This document shows positions 16,413 to 24,463 of a stretch of 59,096 nt of DNA, piece by piece. This stretch comes from Arcicella sp. (lineage in GTDB: Bacteria > Bacteroidota > Bacteroidia > Cytophagales > Spirosomataceae), in assembly GCA_025354645.1 (NCBI GenBank), contig JANXML010000019.1, forward strand, positions 1 to 59,096, in the 5' to 3' direction. Both the position numbers and the translations under genes were made by a program. How positions within the stretch are numbered: position 1 is the first letter of the stretch; every line of letters starts with the position of its first letter. The notes below the pieces were generated by a model, which worked only from the letters and a program-made list of their open reading frames with translations, ran no database searches and was not told the DNA's origin.

Positions 16413-17357
16413 ATGTTTATAAATGCTATTGCCAGCTATTTGCCCGAGCAAATCATTACAAATGCCTATTTTGAAGAACTGAATGGATTGACCGATGACT
16501 GGATTACTGAACGAACAGGAATCCGTGAACGCAGGAAAGCATCAGTTCAGGAAAATACGCATACCATGGCAATCGAGGCGGTGGATAATTTAAAAAACGT
16601 TCTTCCTTTCGGCTTTTCTGAATTTGACCTTATCATCGGGGCAACTTACACGCCCTACGACTGCATTTTTACGCTCGGACACGCCGTTCAACATCACGTC
16701 AATATTGCTGATATTCCTGTCGTAACAATCTCTTCGGCTTGTTCATCTTTATTAAATGCCGTGGAAATTGTGGAAGGATATTTTGCTATAAATAAAGCAA
16801 CGAAAGCCTTGATTGTGGCTTCGGAACATAACACTGCCTACAACAACGAAGACGATACCAAAGCAGGACATCTTTGGGGAGACGGGGCGGTGGCTTTATC
16901 CATTTCAAAAACCAGAATTACGGATGCAGATTGGGAAATAAAAGATGTGCTGACGGGTGGTGCTGCAACCGTTGGAAAAGCCAAAGAAAGCGTAACGTTG
17001 AAACCTTTGGAAAAAGGAATTATTATGCCTTATGGAAAGGATGTTTTCATTAATGCTTGTACGTATATGCCGAAAGCAAGTTTGCAAGTTTTGGAACGCA
17101 ATAACCTGACAATCAGTGATATAAAATACATTGCTCCTCACCAAGCCAATCTCAGAATTTCAAAAAATGTGGCGGGAACCTTGGGCGTTTCAGATGATGT
17201 AATGCTTTCAAATATCCAATATTTAGGCAATACAGGATGTGCAGGATGTGCCATTGTTTTGGATGAAAATAAGCAAAAATTTGAGAAAGGAGATAAGATA
17301 ATTGTGACGGTTTTTGGGGGTGGATATTCTTATGGGGCAATGCTTTTGGAGATATAA
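16413..17357 (+). CDS. FabH-like 3-oxoacyl-ACP synthase III (orphan)
   Basis: A 314-aa thiolase-fold condensing enzyme of the KAS III type. The catalytic triad is visible: Cys110 in ISSACSS, His243 in APHQANL, Asn273 in YLGNTGCAG. The substrate-gate motif DDWITERTGIRERR and the terminal VTVFGGGYSYGAMLL are typical. It condenses an acyl thioester starter with a malonyl thioester. It stands outside any fatty-acid cluster and is shorter than housekeeping FabH, so it may prime a specialised lipid or polyene instead; this is inferred from context only. Confidence 0.9.
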   Translation: MFINAIASYLPEQIITNAYFEELNGLTDDWITERTGIRERRKASVQENTHTMAIEAVDNLKNVLPFGFSEFDLIIGATYTPYDCIFTLGHAVQHHVNIADIPVVTISSACSSLLNAVEIVEGYFAINKATKALIVASEHNTAYNNEDDTKAGHLWGDGAVALSISKTRITDADWEIKDVLTGGAATVGKAKESVTLKPLEKGIIMPYGKDVFINACTYMPKASLQVLERNNLTISDIKYIAPHQANLRISKNVAGTLGVSDDVMLSNIQYLGNTGCAGCAIVLDENKQKFEKGDKIIVTVFGGGYSYGAMLLEI

Positions 17358-17482
17358 ATGGCTATTGAGATTATCTACTTGATTTACCATTTTAATTATT
17401 TTCAATATTTTCAAAACATATTTAATATTTGAATAAAAATCAAATTAATACGCATAATACTGAAGCCTTTCGGGATAAATAT

Positions 17483-17716
17483 ATGAAATCCGAAACAGAA
17501 TTAAAGGACTTACTAAAAGTTGATTTTGGTAAGTTTTTTGTTGTTAAAGTAGAGGATTTAATTCGTAATATCAAACTTCCAGTGCCACCTTCCCGAGCAA
17601 CTTCTCATACGCTCATTTATGTCACGGAAGGCGAAACCACCATGACCATTGGCAGTAAATCCTACAAAATTTTTGAAGATGAAGCACCGTTAAAGAAGCA
17701 TTATCGTGATTCGTGA
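17483..17716 (+). pseudogene. Truncated AraC-type cupin domain
   Basis: The frame (from TTG 17429 or ATG 17483) encodes a start like the arabinose-binding cupin of AraC regulators (LIYVTEGETTMTIGSKSYKIFEDEA), then breaks off at KKHYRDS. The rest of the cupin and the C-terminal HTH are missing. Downstream frames switch repeatedly without a continuous match. It is best read as the 5' remnant of a regulator gene. Confidence 0.55.
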
Positions 17717-18052
17717 CGATGGATAGAAGTTGCCAGGCTCAATTAATTGCAGAAGCATCAAATTCAAAGCCCATTCATATTATCCACGAAACAGTTTTGT
17801 TGATTCGTGGACAAATGGGAACAATATTTGCAGGAATTTTTCAATTTTAACCTTTGATGCAACCAATCTTGAAAGAAAGGATAAATTATTTTATTAGTGA
17901 AAATATGGGTGCTTTCTTGAAAATAAGGCATCCATGTTTACTTTAGAACATCTCATTACCGCTTAATAAAAAAGCATTGACAAATCACCAACAAACACAA
18001 ATTTTGTATAATTTCGTTTATTAACCGCCTTTTAAAATTATGCAAAATAACC
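17717..18052. other. Gap with scrambled coding remnants
   Basis: 336 bp. One frame reads CQAQLIAEASNSKPIHIIHE and on to about 17850, another PLMQPILKERINYFISENMG (17853-17945). Both look coding but have no start, family or continuity. They are probably debris of one or two genes adjoining the AraC fragment. Confidence 0.35.
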
Positions 18053-18877
18053 ATGACACACTTAAACATAATCTTATTTGAAAAATATAACCCACTGATT
18101 GGCAGTAATTTAGAGAATCGTAAAATTTTCAAATTATTATCCTTATTCAAAAAATGGGGTTTCATTATTCTTTTCTTCATAGGCTGTTCGACCTCCTACA
18201 TACATGCCCAAACGCCTCAGCAAATCCAATCCAAAACTTTCCAAACCAAAGCCGAGTGGTTTTTGAAACTACCTCAATTTAATATTGATAGTTGCGAAAT
18301 TTATTATTACAAGGCTATTGATGTACTAAAACCCAACGAGTCTGCTCATTATCAGGCACTTTCAGAAGTTAATTTATCGCTTTATTTGAGCTTATTGCGA
18401 ATAAAAAAATCCACAAAAATTGATACTTGCCTGAAATTAGCTCGATATTATTTTGATAAAATTCCTCAAAAATCTGAACAAACAAAACTGTTGGAATACA
18501 AAATTTTGATTCGTGAAGCCGATGAAAGTTTTGCCAATAATGAACAAACAAAAGCCAATAAATTGATGGTTCAGGCTTTTGGCTTGGTGCAAGAAGATAA
18601 ATCGCCCAACGTACAGGCTTTGTATCTGTACGATAAAGCGAATTTGTATGGTAAAATTAGAAGTGATGAGGTTAGACAGGGACTGGAAATGTCTTATCGG
18701 TTTGCACAACAAAGCAGAAACATCTATGAATCGAGTACAGTTAGAAATAAAAACGAAATACTTTTCAAGGTGTACGATGTGCTGGGTTGGTATCACAATT
18801 ATAAGGCTAATTCCGATTCTTGTGATTATTATTTTGAAAAACAAAAAGTATTATTACCACTTATCAAAAATCCTTAA
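18053..18877 (+). CDS. N-terminal part of a TPR sensor kinase (stop-split)
   Basis: 274 aa: N-terminal hydrophobic segment (WGFIILFFIGCSTSYIHAQ, signal/anchor) and helical TPR-like repeats to the end. The stop TAA (18875-18877) is in the same frame as the kinase gene at 18917, and translation past it reads FSAFYCSLRGNNYMRRKQYEKAI, which continues the TPR pattern smoothly into the next frame. I infer one original gene of about 678 codons broken by a nonsense change. If the stop is real, this half is a secreted TPR fragment. Confidence 0.75.
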   Translation: MTHLNIILFEKYNPLIGSNLENRKIFKLLSLFKKWGFIILFFIGCSTSYIHAQTPQQIQSKTFQTKAEWFLKLPQFNIDSCEIYYYKAIDVLKPNESAHYQALSEVNLSLYLSLLRIKKSTKIDTCLKLARYYFDKIPQKSEQTKLLEYKILIREADESFANNEQTKANKLMVQAFGLVQEDKSPNVQALYLYDKANLYGKIRSDEVRQGLEMSYRFAQQSRNIYESSTVRNKNEILFKVYDVLGWYHNYKANSDSCDYYFEKQKVLLPLIKNP

Positions 18878-18916
18878 TTTTCGGCTTTCTATTGCTCGCT
18901 TAGAGGCAATAATTAC

Positions 18917-20089
18917 ATGAGAAGAAAGCAATATGAAAAAGCCATTCCGTTGCTAAATGAATGTAGTTTTTTGTTGGAAAAACATAAAATAACCCAAAAT
19001 CAAGTCTATGTTTTTAATACTTATGTGTTGGGTGTCAGGGAGTTGGAAATGAAAAAATATGATAATGCCATTTTATTGTTCAAAAAGGGTCTTAATGAAG
19101 CAATCAAACAGAAAAGTATATCATTTATTTCTACGGGTTATGGTCATTTAAGTAATGCTTACACCCAAAAAAACGATTACAAAACAGCCCTGAAATATTA
19201 TACCGAATTTTATAAAAACGATTTTGATGAAGTGGATAAGCAACTCAATCAATCGCTACAAGAGAATGAATTGAAGTTAGATATTGCCCTCAAAGAAAAA
19301 GAAATTACCCAAAAAGCAAAAGAACGAAACTGGTATATTGCTGCATTGATTGCGGGTCTTTTTTTGTTGGTTTTGGTCTATCGAAATTTTAGATTAAAGC
19401 AAAAAAGTAATCAGCAATTAGAATTATTGAATGGCGAATTAGAAACTAAAAATACGCTTCTTGATAAACGAAATGCGGAGAATGAATTGCTCTTGAAAGA
19501 GATTCATCATCGGGTAAAAAATAACTTGGAAGTGGTATCGAGTTTGTTAGAATTACAATCCGCTCAGATTGATGACCCTGCGGTGGCTTCGGCAATGTTG
19601 GCGAGTCAAAATCGGGTACATTCGATGGGGATTATTCACCAAAAACTCTATCAAGGCGAGCATTTGGCGGCTATTGAAATGCGAGATTATTTTATCAATT
19701 TGGGCGAAAATATCGTGAGTTCGTTCAATGCCGAAGGACGGATAAAAGTAGAATGTAATATGCCTAAATTAGTTTTGGATGTGGACACCGCTATTTCTAT
19801 TGGATTGATTACCAATGAATTAATCACAAACTCTTTGAAGTATGCCTTTGAAAATAAACAAGAAGGAAATATTAAAATCACGCTTAATGAAGAAGACAAC
19901 GAGGGCGGATTGCTCTTGAAAGTTTCGGACGATGGCATTGGAAAAGTACCAGATGAAAAAGCAAAAGGAACGGGTTTTGGAACTCAATTAATTTCACTTT
20001 TGACACGACAATTAGACGGCAAATTATTGTACGAAATCAATAATGGTACGACGGTTTTGTTGTATTTTAAGAAAACTAAATTGGCATAA
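18917..20089 (+). CDS. C-terminal part: TPR, transmembrane helix, HisKA_2-type histidine kinase
   Basis: 390 aa: TPR repeats (1-110), a membrane helix (NWYIAALIAGLFLLVLVYRN, about 137-156), a coiled-coil, then HisKA_2 (LLKEIHHRVKNNLEVVSSLL with phospho-His) and an HATPase domain (NELITNSLKYAF, SDDGIGK). The kinase half is complete. Its stop at 20087-20089 overlapped, as TAATG, an ATG that begins the 17-bp direct repeat; the partner LytTR regulator now starts 720 bp away beyond an inserted gene. Translation may begin at ATG 18917 or re-initiate there. Confidence 0.88.
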   Translation: MRRKQYEKAIPLLNECSFLLEKHKITQNQVYVFNTYVLGVRELEMKKYDNAILLFKKGLNEAIKQKSISFISTGYGHLSNAYTQKNDYKTALKYYTEFYKNDFDEVDKQLNQSLQENELKLDIALKEKEITQKAKERNWYIAALIAGLFLLVLVYRNFRLKQKSNQQLELLNGELETKNTLLDKRNAENELLLKEIHHRVKNNLEVVSSLLELQSAQIDDPAVASAMLASQNRVHSMGIIHQKLYQGEHLAAIEMRDYFINLGENIVSSFNAEGRIKVECNMPKLVLDVDTAISIGLITNELITNSLKYAFENKQEGNIKITLNEEDNEGGLLLKVSDDGIGKVPDEKAKGTGFGTQLISLLTRQLDGKLLYEINNGTTVLLYFKKTKLA

Positions 20090-20093
20090 TGAA
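20077..20093 (+). repeat. 17-bp direct repeat, left copy
   Basis: TAAATTGGCATAATGAA, identical to 20800-20816. It contains the kinase stop and an overlapping ATG. Confidence 0.95.
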
Positions 20094-20110
20094 CACGCTA
20101 AAACATCCAT

Positions 20111-20752
20111 TTAACTTTCTAATTGCTTTAAAATAAGTTGATTTAATTTTCTCAAAATATGAATAATTTGTTTTAAATCATCTATTTCAACCGAGTTATA
20201 TGGCTGACTTATCGCATATTGTTTCCCAATTAAAATTGAAAAAAACCAAAAACGCCCTTGTACGTAACAACCATACATTGGCTGATTATTTTTATTTTTT
20301 GCTTGCCCAATCAACATCCCGCCGAGCATTTGCCCGATTGGATCGCCCGAATATTTTTTTTCTCTTTTGTACTCGTGCAAAAAAAAGTAAGGAACTCTTA
20401 TCAATTCACCAATACCTTTTGAAAGAAGCATATCAACTTTACTACCAACGTAAATTCCGTCAATCTCTATCGAAATTTCTCTATCATAATAAGTTCGGAT
20501 TGGATTATTGAACCTTGCCAAATAAATAACAATACTAATGAAGTGCATTTTAAGTTCTTCTTCATTCCAAGAATCAGCATTTTCGATGAGTTTTTTTCTG
20601 ACATCTTCAAGCAAAATCATATCAATATCATCAATTTCACCTGTTGCAGAAAGCCACTCATTCAGTGCAGGCGTATTTTCAAAGAACCGTTCTAACCCAA
20701 AAGTCTCTATTAAGATTGGTTCGAGTAATTCTATTGATTTTTTCTTTGCCAT
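20111..20752 (-). CDS. PD-(D/E)XK-nuclease-like protein of unknown function
   Basis: 213 aa, no signal or membrane segment. A core beta-alpha region reads EISIEIDGIYVGSKVDMLLS ... PYFFLHEYKREKK, giving Asp107 and Glu127-x-Lys129 in the spacing of a PD-(D/E)XK active site, followed by a Gln141 helix (DPIGQMLGGMLIGQA). The N-terminal 80 residues are helical (LLEPILIETFGLERFF). I do not recognise a named family; the nuclease call is from motif pattern only. It lies on the opposite strand to the flanking kinase and regulator and is bracketed by a 17-bp direct repeat. Confidence 0.65.
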   Translation of the reverse strand: MAKKKSIELLEPILIETFGLERFFENTPALNEWLSATGEIDDIDMILLEDVRKKLIENADSWNEEELKMHFISIVIYLARFNNPIRTYYDREISIEIDGIYVGSKVDMLLSKGIGELIRVPYFFLHEYKREKKYSGDPIGQMLGGMLIGQAKNKNNQPMYGCYVQGRFWFFSILIGKQYAISQPYNSVEIDDLKQIIHILRKLNQLILKQLES

Positions 20753-20799
20753 TTTTCAAATATTAATAAACAAAAATAGCGTTTTTTACGCAAAAAATA

Positions 20800-20816
20800 T
20801 AAATTGGCATAATGAA
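20800..20816 (+). repeat. 17-bp direct repeat, right copy
   Basis: Identical to 20077-20093; contains the ATG (20812) of the LytTR regulator. Confidence 0.95.
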
Positions 20817-21543
20817 TACACAAATAAAAGTTTTGGTAGTTGAAGACGAAATGATTATCGGAGCAAAAATTTCGATGTATCTGACCGACTTGGGCTATGA
20901 AGTTACGGGGATTATTCCACGGGGTGAAGAAGTCCTTTTTCACGTAAAAGAGAATACGCCCGATATAATTTTGATGGACATAAATCTTAAAGGTAAATTG
21001 GATGGCGTTGAAACGGCAATGTTGATTCAAAAAGAAATAGACATCCCAATTATTTACCTCACCGCCAATACTGATGATGCCACCTTTGCCCGTGCCAAAC
21101 CCACTCGTCCATACTCGTTTATTTCAAAACCTTTCAAACAATTAGACCTCAAACACGCCTTAGAATTGGCTTCTGAAAGGATTTTGACTGAAAAAAGCCA
21201 ACCCCAAAATCAACCCGAAAAGTTTGTGCTGAACGACAGGATTTTTGTGAGGCACAACGAAGTGATGGTAAAAATCATCATTGCCGATATTCTGTATCTG
21301 GAAGCCGACCGAAATTATTGTCAGGTTTTTACGAAAAATAGCACTTATTTATTGGTAAACACTCTCAAAAATATGGAGGACAAATTGCCTTCGGAGCAAT
21401 TTCAAAGAATTCATCGCTCGTATATCGTGAATGTCAATCACGTGGACGAAGTGGCTCAAAATCACATCACGGTTGAAGGCAAAATCTTGCCATTGAGTAA
21501 GGAATTGCGGAAGGATTTGTTGGATAGATTGCGGTTGATTTAG
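20812..21543 (+). CDS. LytTR-family response regulator, partner of the split kinase
   Basis: 243 aa: receiver (1-125) with VVEDEMIIG acidic pocket, phospho-acceptor Asp in IILMDINLKGKLDG, Thr in IYLTANTDD and Lys in FISKPFKQLD; LytTR domain (about 145-243; ILYLEADRNYCQVFT, FQRIHRSYIVNVNHVDEV). Receivers with the DINLxGxxDG signature usually pair with HisKA_2 kinases, matching the kinase ending at 20089. The inserted nuclease-like gene now separates the two, so its expression must depend on read-through or a promoter inside the insert. Confidence 0.93.
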   Translation: MNTQIKVLVVEDEMIIGAKISMYLTDLGYEVTGIIPRGEEVLFHVKENTPDIILMDINLKGKLDGVETAMLIQKEIDIPIIYLTANTDDATFARAKPTRPYSFISKPFKQLDLKHALELASERILTEKSQPQNQPEKFVLNDRIFVRHNEVMVKIIIADILYLEADRNYCQVFTKNSTYLLVNTLKNMEDKLPSEQFQRIHRSYIVNVNHVDEVAQNHITVEGKILPLSKELRKDLLDRLRLI

Positions 21544-21554
21544 GGTTGAAAAGC

Positions 21555-22610
21555 TCAAACTAACGTGTACCAAGTGCCTTTTCCAATTCCGTTTTTCTGA
21601 ATTTGATTGGTTTTTATTAACTTTTCGAGGTGGAGACGTAACGTATTTCGGTTATATTTAGTAATTTTTTCCAACTCACCCATCGTTATTTTTCCTCTCG
21701 ACCGTAGCAAGTCCACAATTGCTTGCGACATATCGGGTAGTTGTGTTAAAAGCATTCGTTCTTGTTTGATTTTTATTTCCAAATTATCTTTTTGCCTTTT
21801 CAATGATTTTAAAAAAAACATCAGCCAAGGCTCCCAATTTGGCTCTTTCTGATTGAGCGTAGTTTGCGTAAGACGTAACGACCGATAATATTCTGGTTTT
21901 TCTTTTTCTATTACGGCTTCCATAGAACTATATGCCACATAATGATAGCCCGCTTTGAGCAACAGAAACGTAGTCAGCACCCTCGAAAGCCGCCCATTTC
22001 CATCTTGAAAAGGGTGAATTGCCAAAAAACTGACCACAAAGAAACCAGTTACCAATAGTGGATGCCAGTCTCGTTTTTCTAAATTCTCCACTGTCCAATC
22101 TACCAATTCTTGCATTTTTATGGGTGTTTCCAAAGGCGATGTCGTTTCAAAAACAACGCCTATTACTTGCCCAAAGGCATCATTTGCCACAACGTGATTG
22201 GGAAATTTTTTGTACGTTCCTTTATGCCATTGGTCTTTTTCGCTGTACTTCATCAAATAACTGTGCAGTTGTTGGATAAAATTTTCGGTCAAAGGAATGT
22301 CGTTGAAATTATCAAAAACCAAAGCCATCAAATCGGCGTAGCCAGCCACTTCTTGCTCGTCTCGGGTTTCAAATTTCTGAATGGCAAGGTTGCCAATCAA
22401 CTTTTCCACTTGTTGGTCGGTCAATAAACCGCCTTCAATACGAGTACTCGAAGCGATACTTTCGATGGTTGCTACCTTTTTCAATTGTAGTAATTTATCT
22501 GGTGCAATATTGCCCAATGCCAACCATGCCCCTTTAAACTCATCAATTTCAGTCATTAGATTGACAATTGGTCGGGTCAAAATTAAATTTTCAGCTCTCA
22601 TAATACGCAT
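21555..22610 (-). CDS. Fic-domain protein with N-terminal inhibitory helix and C-terminal wHTH
   Basis: 351 aa. The Fic motif HPFQDGNGRLSR (about 197-208) is complete, predicting AMP transfer to a protein hydroxyl. The inhibitory motif [S/T]xxxE[G/N] is present as S55-TRI-E59-G60, so the enzyme should be self-inhibited (class II Fic). The C-terminal 70 residues resemble a winged helix (VDLLRSRGKITMGELEKITK, NTLRLHLEKLIKTNQIQKNG). This is the common stand-alone Fic/DUF4172-like architecture of unknown target. It ends 12 bp from the convergent LytTR gene. Confidence 0.93.
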   Translation of the reverse strand: MRIMRAENLILTRPIVNLMTEIDEFKGAWLALGNIAPDKLLQLKKVATIESIASSTRIEGGLLTDQQVEKLIGNLAIQKFETRDEQEVAGYADLMALVFDNFNDIPLTENFIQQLHSYLMKYSEKDQWHKGTYKKFPNHVVANDAFGQVIGVVFETTSPLETPIKMQELVDWTVENLEKRDWHPLLVTGFFVVSFLAIHPFQDGNGRLSRVLTTFLLLKAGYHYVAYSSMEAVIEKEKPEYYRSLRLTQTTLNQKEPNWEPWLMFFLKSLKRQKDNLEIKIKQERMLLTQLPDMSQAIVDLLRSRGKITMGELEKITKYNRNTLRLHLEKLIKTNQIQKNGIGKGTWYTLV

Positions 22611-23120
22611 ATTTATACGTAAATATACTCACAAAATTGTATAAATTTATAAAAATACGCATAAATACGCAATTAATTAATTACTCTTTTGTAATTACCA
22701 TTTAAAATAGAATCTCCTCACCAAATAAATTGAAATAATCACTCCGCCAAATTCCCTTCGGTAAATAAAACCCCACCTTCGGACAGTTTTCGATGCTGTT
22801 CGTCCTTGATGCGTTTTTGGTTTTAGTTAGAATTTGTTGTTTTGTAAATGAAAAATATTACGGAATTATATACTTATTGACGCAAATTTTGTAATTAATT
22901 GATAATCAACCAGTTATGAAAATGACAAATTTTATATAAATAGCTCATTATCAGGATATTATGAAAATCTGCGACATTAAGTATATAATTCCGTTATATT
23001 ATTACTCCACTAAACATTGAGTTAATATTAAAGTGCCAAAGTAAAACTAAGTAATTTCACTCTGTGGGTCTTGCTTACCTTGCGTTAACTCAACATCATT
23101 CTATCATTTCAGAATAGTTT
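22611..23120. other. Gap with a coding remnant and a MITE-like element
   Basis: 510 bp. Minus-strand 22702-22850 reads as a C-terminal fragment (IENCPKVGFYLPKGIWRSDY to a TAA at 22702-22704) without a start codon; family unknown. Positions 22860-22994 hold the inverted-repeat element listed separately. A CTTGCGT-type word near 23075-23090 resembles the repeats at 24378-24460. Confidence 0.4.
22860..22994. mobile_element. 135-bp MITE-like element
   Basis: The ends are inverted repeats: the first 17 bp (ACGGAATTATATACTTA) are an exact reverse complement of the last 17, and similarity continues for about 32 bp (inner CGCA, ATTTT). No reading frame is inside. A 3-bp TTA can be read as a target duplication, but the boundary is uncertain. 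The element is too short to encode a transposase. Confidence 0.65.
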
Positions 23121-23399
23121 TTATAATACATCTTGAAACTGTTTTGTCTTGTTAATAACACTTTCTGCAAATGTACACAAAGGTATAATTTTGACACCTT
23201 TTTCTCGGGCGAATTCTACTGATTTCGCCACTAATTCCTTACCAGCACCTTTGCCTTTCAAGACATCATTAACTTCTGTATGCTCAATGACTATTCGGTC
23301 TTTGCCACGCCAAGAGTAAACTAATTTTGCCACTATTTCATTGTCTTGCTCTATAAAAAACATTCCTGTTTTACCATCATCCTTTTGTTGAATTTCCAT
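23121..23399 (-). CDS. Small GNAT-family N-acetyltransferase (YjdJ-like)
   Basis: 92 aa, the short single-domain GNAT type (PF14542-like). The acetyl-CoA loop is seen in VNDVLKGKGAGKELVAKSVEFA (Q/RxxGxG/A variant GKGAGK), and KIIPLCTFAESVINK is the conserved C-terminal strand-helix. The target is unknown. It ends 12 bp from the next upstream gene and is co-directional, so the pair is probably one operon. Confidence 0.85.
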   Translation of the reverse strand: MEIQQKDDGKTGMFFIEQDNEIVAKLVYSWRGKDRIVIEHTEVNDVLKGKGAGKELVAKSVEFAREKGVKIIPLCTFAESVINKTKQFQDVL

Positions 23400-23411
23400 A
23401 AGTATTGCATT

Positions 23412-23795
23412 TTAATTATTACTAAAATGTGCTTTCACAAACGCAACTTGCTGATTCTGAGTCATGTGATCGGCACTTTCAACGCTCATTTTTATGTCAT
23501 CAAAATGATGGTTTTCTTTTAATATATTGTGCAACTCGGCTTTGGCATTTGTTGGACCAAACAATAATACTTCGTCATAATCCTTAATCACATCAGCCAA
23601 TTTTTTATAAAATTCACCTTGTTTTTGGTTTTCTTTATTTTGAATAGTATTTTCGCTATTGCTGGCAACGGTATTTTTTTCCTCCTGCGTCAGTGTAACA
23701 TCCTCACTTTCAATTGGTGTTGAATGTTTTGAATATTCCACAAAATGAGCAACGGAATGATCCATCCACACACCTAAATATTTTTTATCAGTCAT
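23412..23795 (-). CDS. eRF1-domain-like protein (baeRF-type), hypothetical
   Basis: 127 aa, cytoplasmic. N-terminus KKYLGVWMDHSVAHFVEYSK is the beta-strand pattern of Bacteroidota proteins related to eRF1 domain 2/host-attachment proteins; the second half (KKLADVIKDYDEVLLFGPTN, HHFDDIKMSVESADHMTQNQ) fits that fold, where a helix-strand-GPTxAK segment recurs. A low-complexity acidic linker (about 33-60) separates the two parts. Function is unproven; a ribosome or stress role is only suggested by the fold. Likely co-transcribed with the GNAT gene. Confidence 0.6.
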   Translation of the reverse strand: MTDKKYLGVWMDHSVAHFVEYSKHSTPIESEDVTLTQEEKNTVASNSENTIQNKENQKQGEFYKKLADVIKDYDEVLLFGPTNAKAELHNILKENHHFDDIKMSVESADHMTQNQQVAFVKAHFSNN

Positions 23796-23951
23796 TTTAT
23801 TTTAATTAAATTGTAAAACAGTTTTTACAACTTACAAAGTTTTAAATATTTAAAATGGTAAGTGTTATATAATTCGGTCTAAGACTTATATCATTCACAT
23901 ATTGTAAAGCATTTTTATTGTAATATCATCAATACTTTACTCATCAAAGAG

Positions 23952-23997
23952 AACAGCAAAAATGCCTTAGTCGAAAGATTGAGGCATTTTTGCTGTT
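23952..23997. terminator. Perfect 16-bp hairpin after the lone LytTR gene
   Basis: AACAGCAAAAATGCCT (23952-23967) pairs exactly with 23982-23997, loop 14 nt, directly adjoining the stop codon at 23998-24000. A/T-rich stem parts give T-runs on both strands, so it can act bidirectionally. Confidence 0.75.
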
Positions 23998-24339
23998 TTA
24001 TTCCACAAAATCTTTTAAAATACACTTTCGTCTTCTGGAAATTGTGGCTTTATGTCCGTTAATCATCGTTATAAATTCTTGCTTGTGATTGTATTCTTTC
24101 ACAAAATTTGGATTAATCATAAACGAGCGATGAACCCTTAGAAAGCCACGAGTTTCTAAATAGTCTTCAAAGAATTTTAGGGTATGAGCAACCACTTTTT
24201 CTTTTCCATATTGAAGGTAAAAGGTAGTGTAATTCACATTGCTTTTCAACAGAACCACGTTCTGTAATAATACTTTTTTTAAGGTTTTCTGATTAATAAT
24301 TAGCAGAGATTCGTTACCTTTTTGCTGATAAGTTTTCAT
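23998..24339 (-). CDS. Stand-alone LytTR-domain DNA-binding protein
   Basis: 113 aa from ATG 24339 (MKTYQQKGNES); an upstream in-frame ATG at 24372 would add 11 residues unlike the family. It consists almost only of a LytTR domain (VVLLKSNVNYTTFYLQ, ETRGFLRVHRSFMINPNFVK, ATISRRRKCILKDF). There is no receiver, so control must be by level or a partner. It lies upstream of and co-directional with nothing else close; the giant repeat protein gene ends just upstream, beyond a hairpin. Confidence 0.9.
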   Translation of the reverse strand: MKTYQQKGNESLLIINQKTLKKVLLQNVVLLKSNVNYTTFYLQYGKEKVVAHTLKFFEDYLETRGFLRVHRSFMINPNFVKEYNHKQEFITMINGHKATISRRRKCILKDFVE

Positions 24340-24377
24340 AAATATTATTTTAAGAGATAAGATACATTCCAAGCGAA

Positions 24378-24460
24378 GTGAGCAAGACGCAAAGATTTGA
24401 AGTAAGTATTACCTATAAACCACTTACCTTCTTTGCGTCTTCTCATCTCTGCGTAAATTA
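24378..24460. repeat. Imperfect inverted repeat with CTTTGCGTCT words
   Basis: GAGCAAGACGCAAAGA (from about 24380) mirrors TCTTTGCGTCTTCTC (about 24430-24446), with ACTTA inner words also complementary. It lies between the giant gene's stop and the LytTR gene and may terminate the giant transcript. Confidence 0.6.
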
Positions 24461-24463
24461 ATG

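Larger units (their letters stand above)
20094..20816. mobile_element. One-gene insertion between kinase and regulator
   Basis: 723 bp between identical 17-bp repeats, the second copy included. Removing it would join the kinase stop to the regulator start as an overlapping TAATG, the standard arrangement for such pairs. The only gene inside is the PD-(D/E)XK-like protein on the opposite strand. No transposase and no terminal inverted repeats are seen, so the mechanism is open: homing-like repair copying or a recombination event with target duplication. Confidence 0.65.

Noticed and set aside
11061-20089. TAA read as a sense codon, since three frames carry one internal TAA
   Set aside because: infB, rimP, gmhA and others end properly at TAA, and hicA also has a TAG; ordinary nonsense decay suffices.
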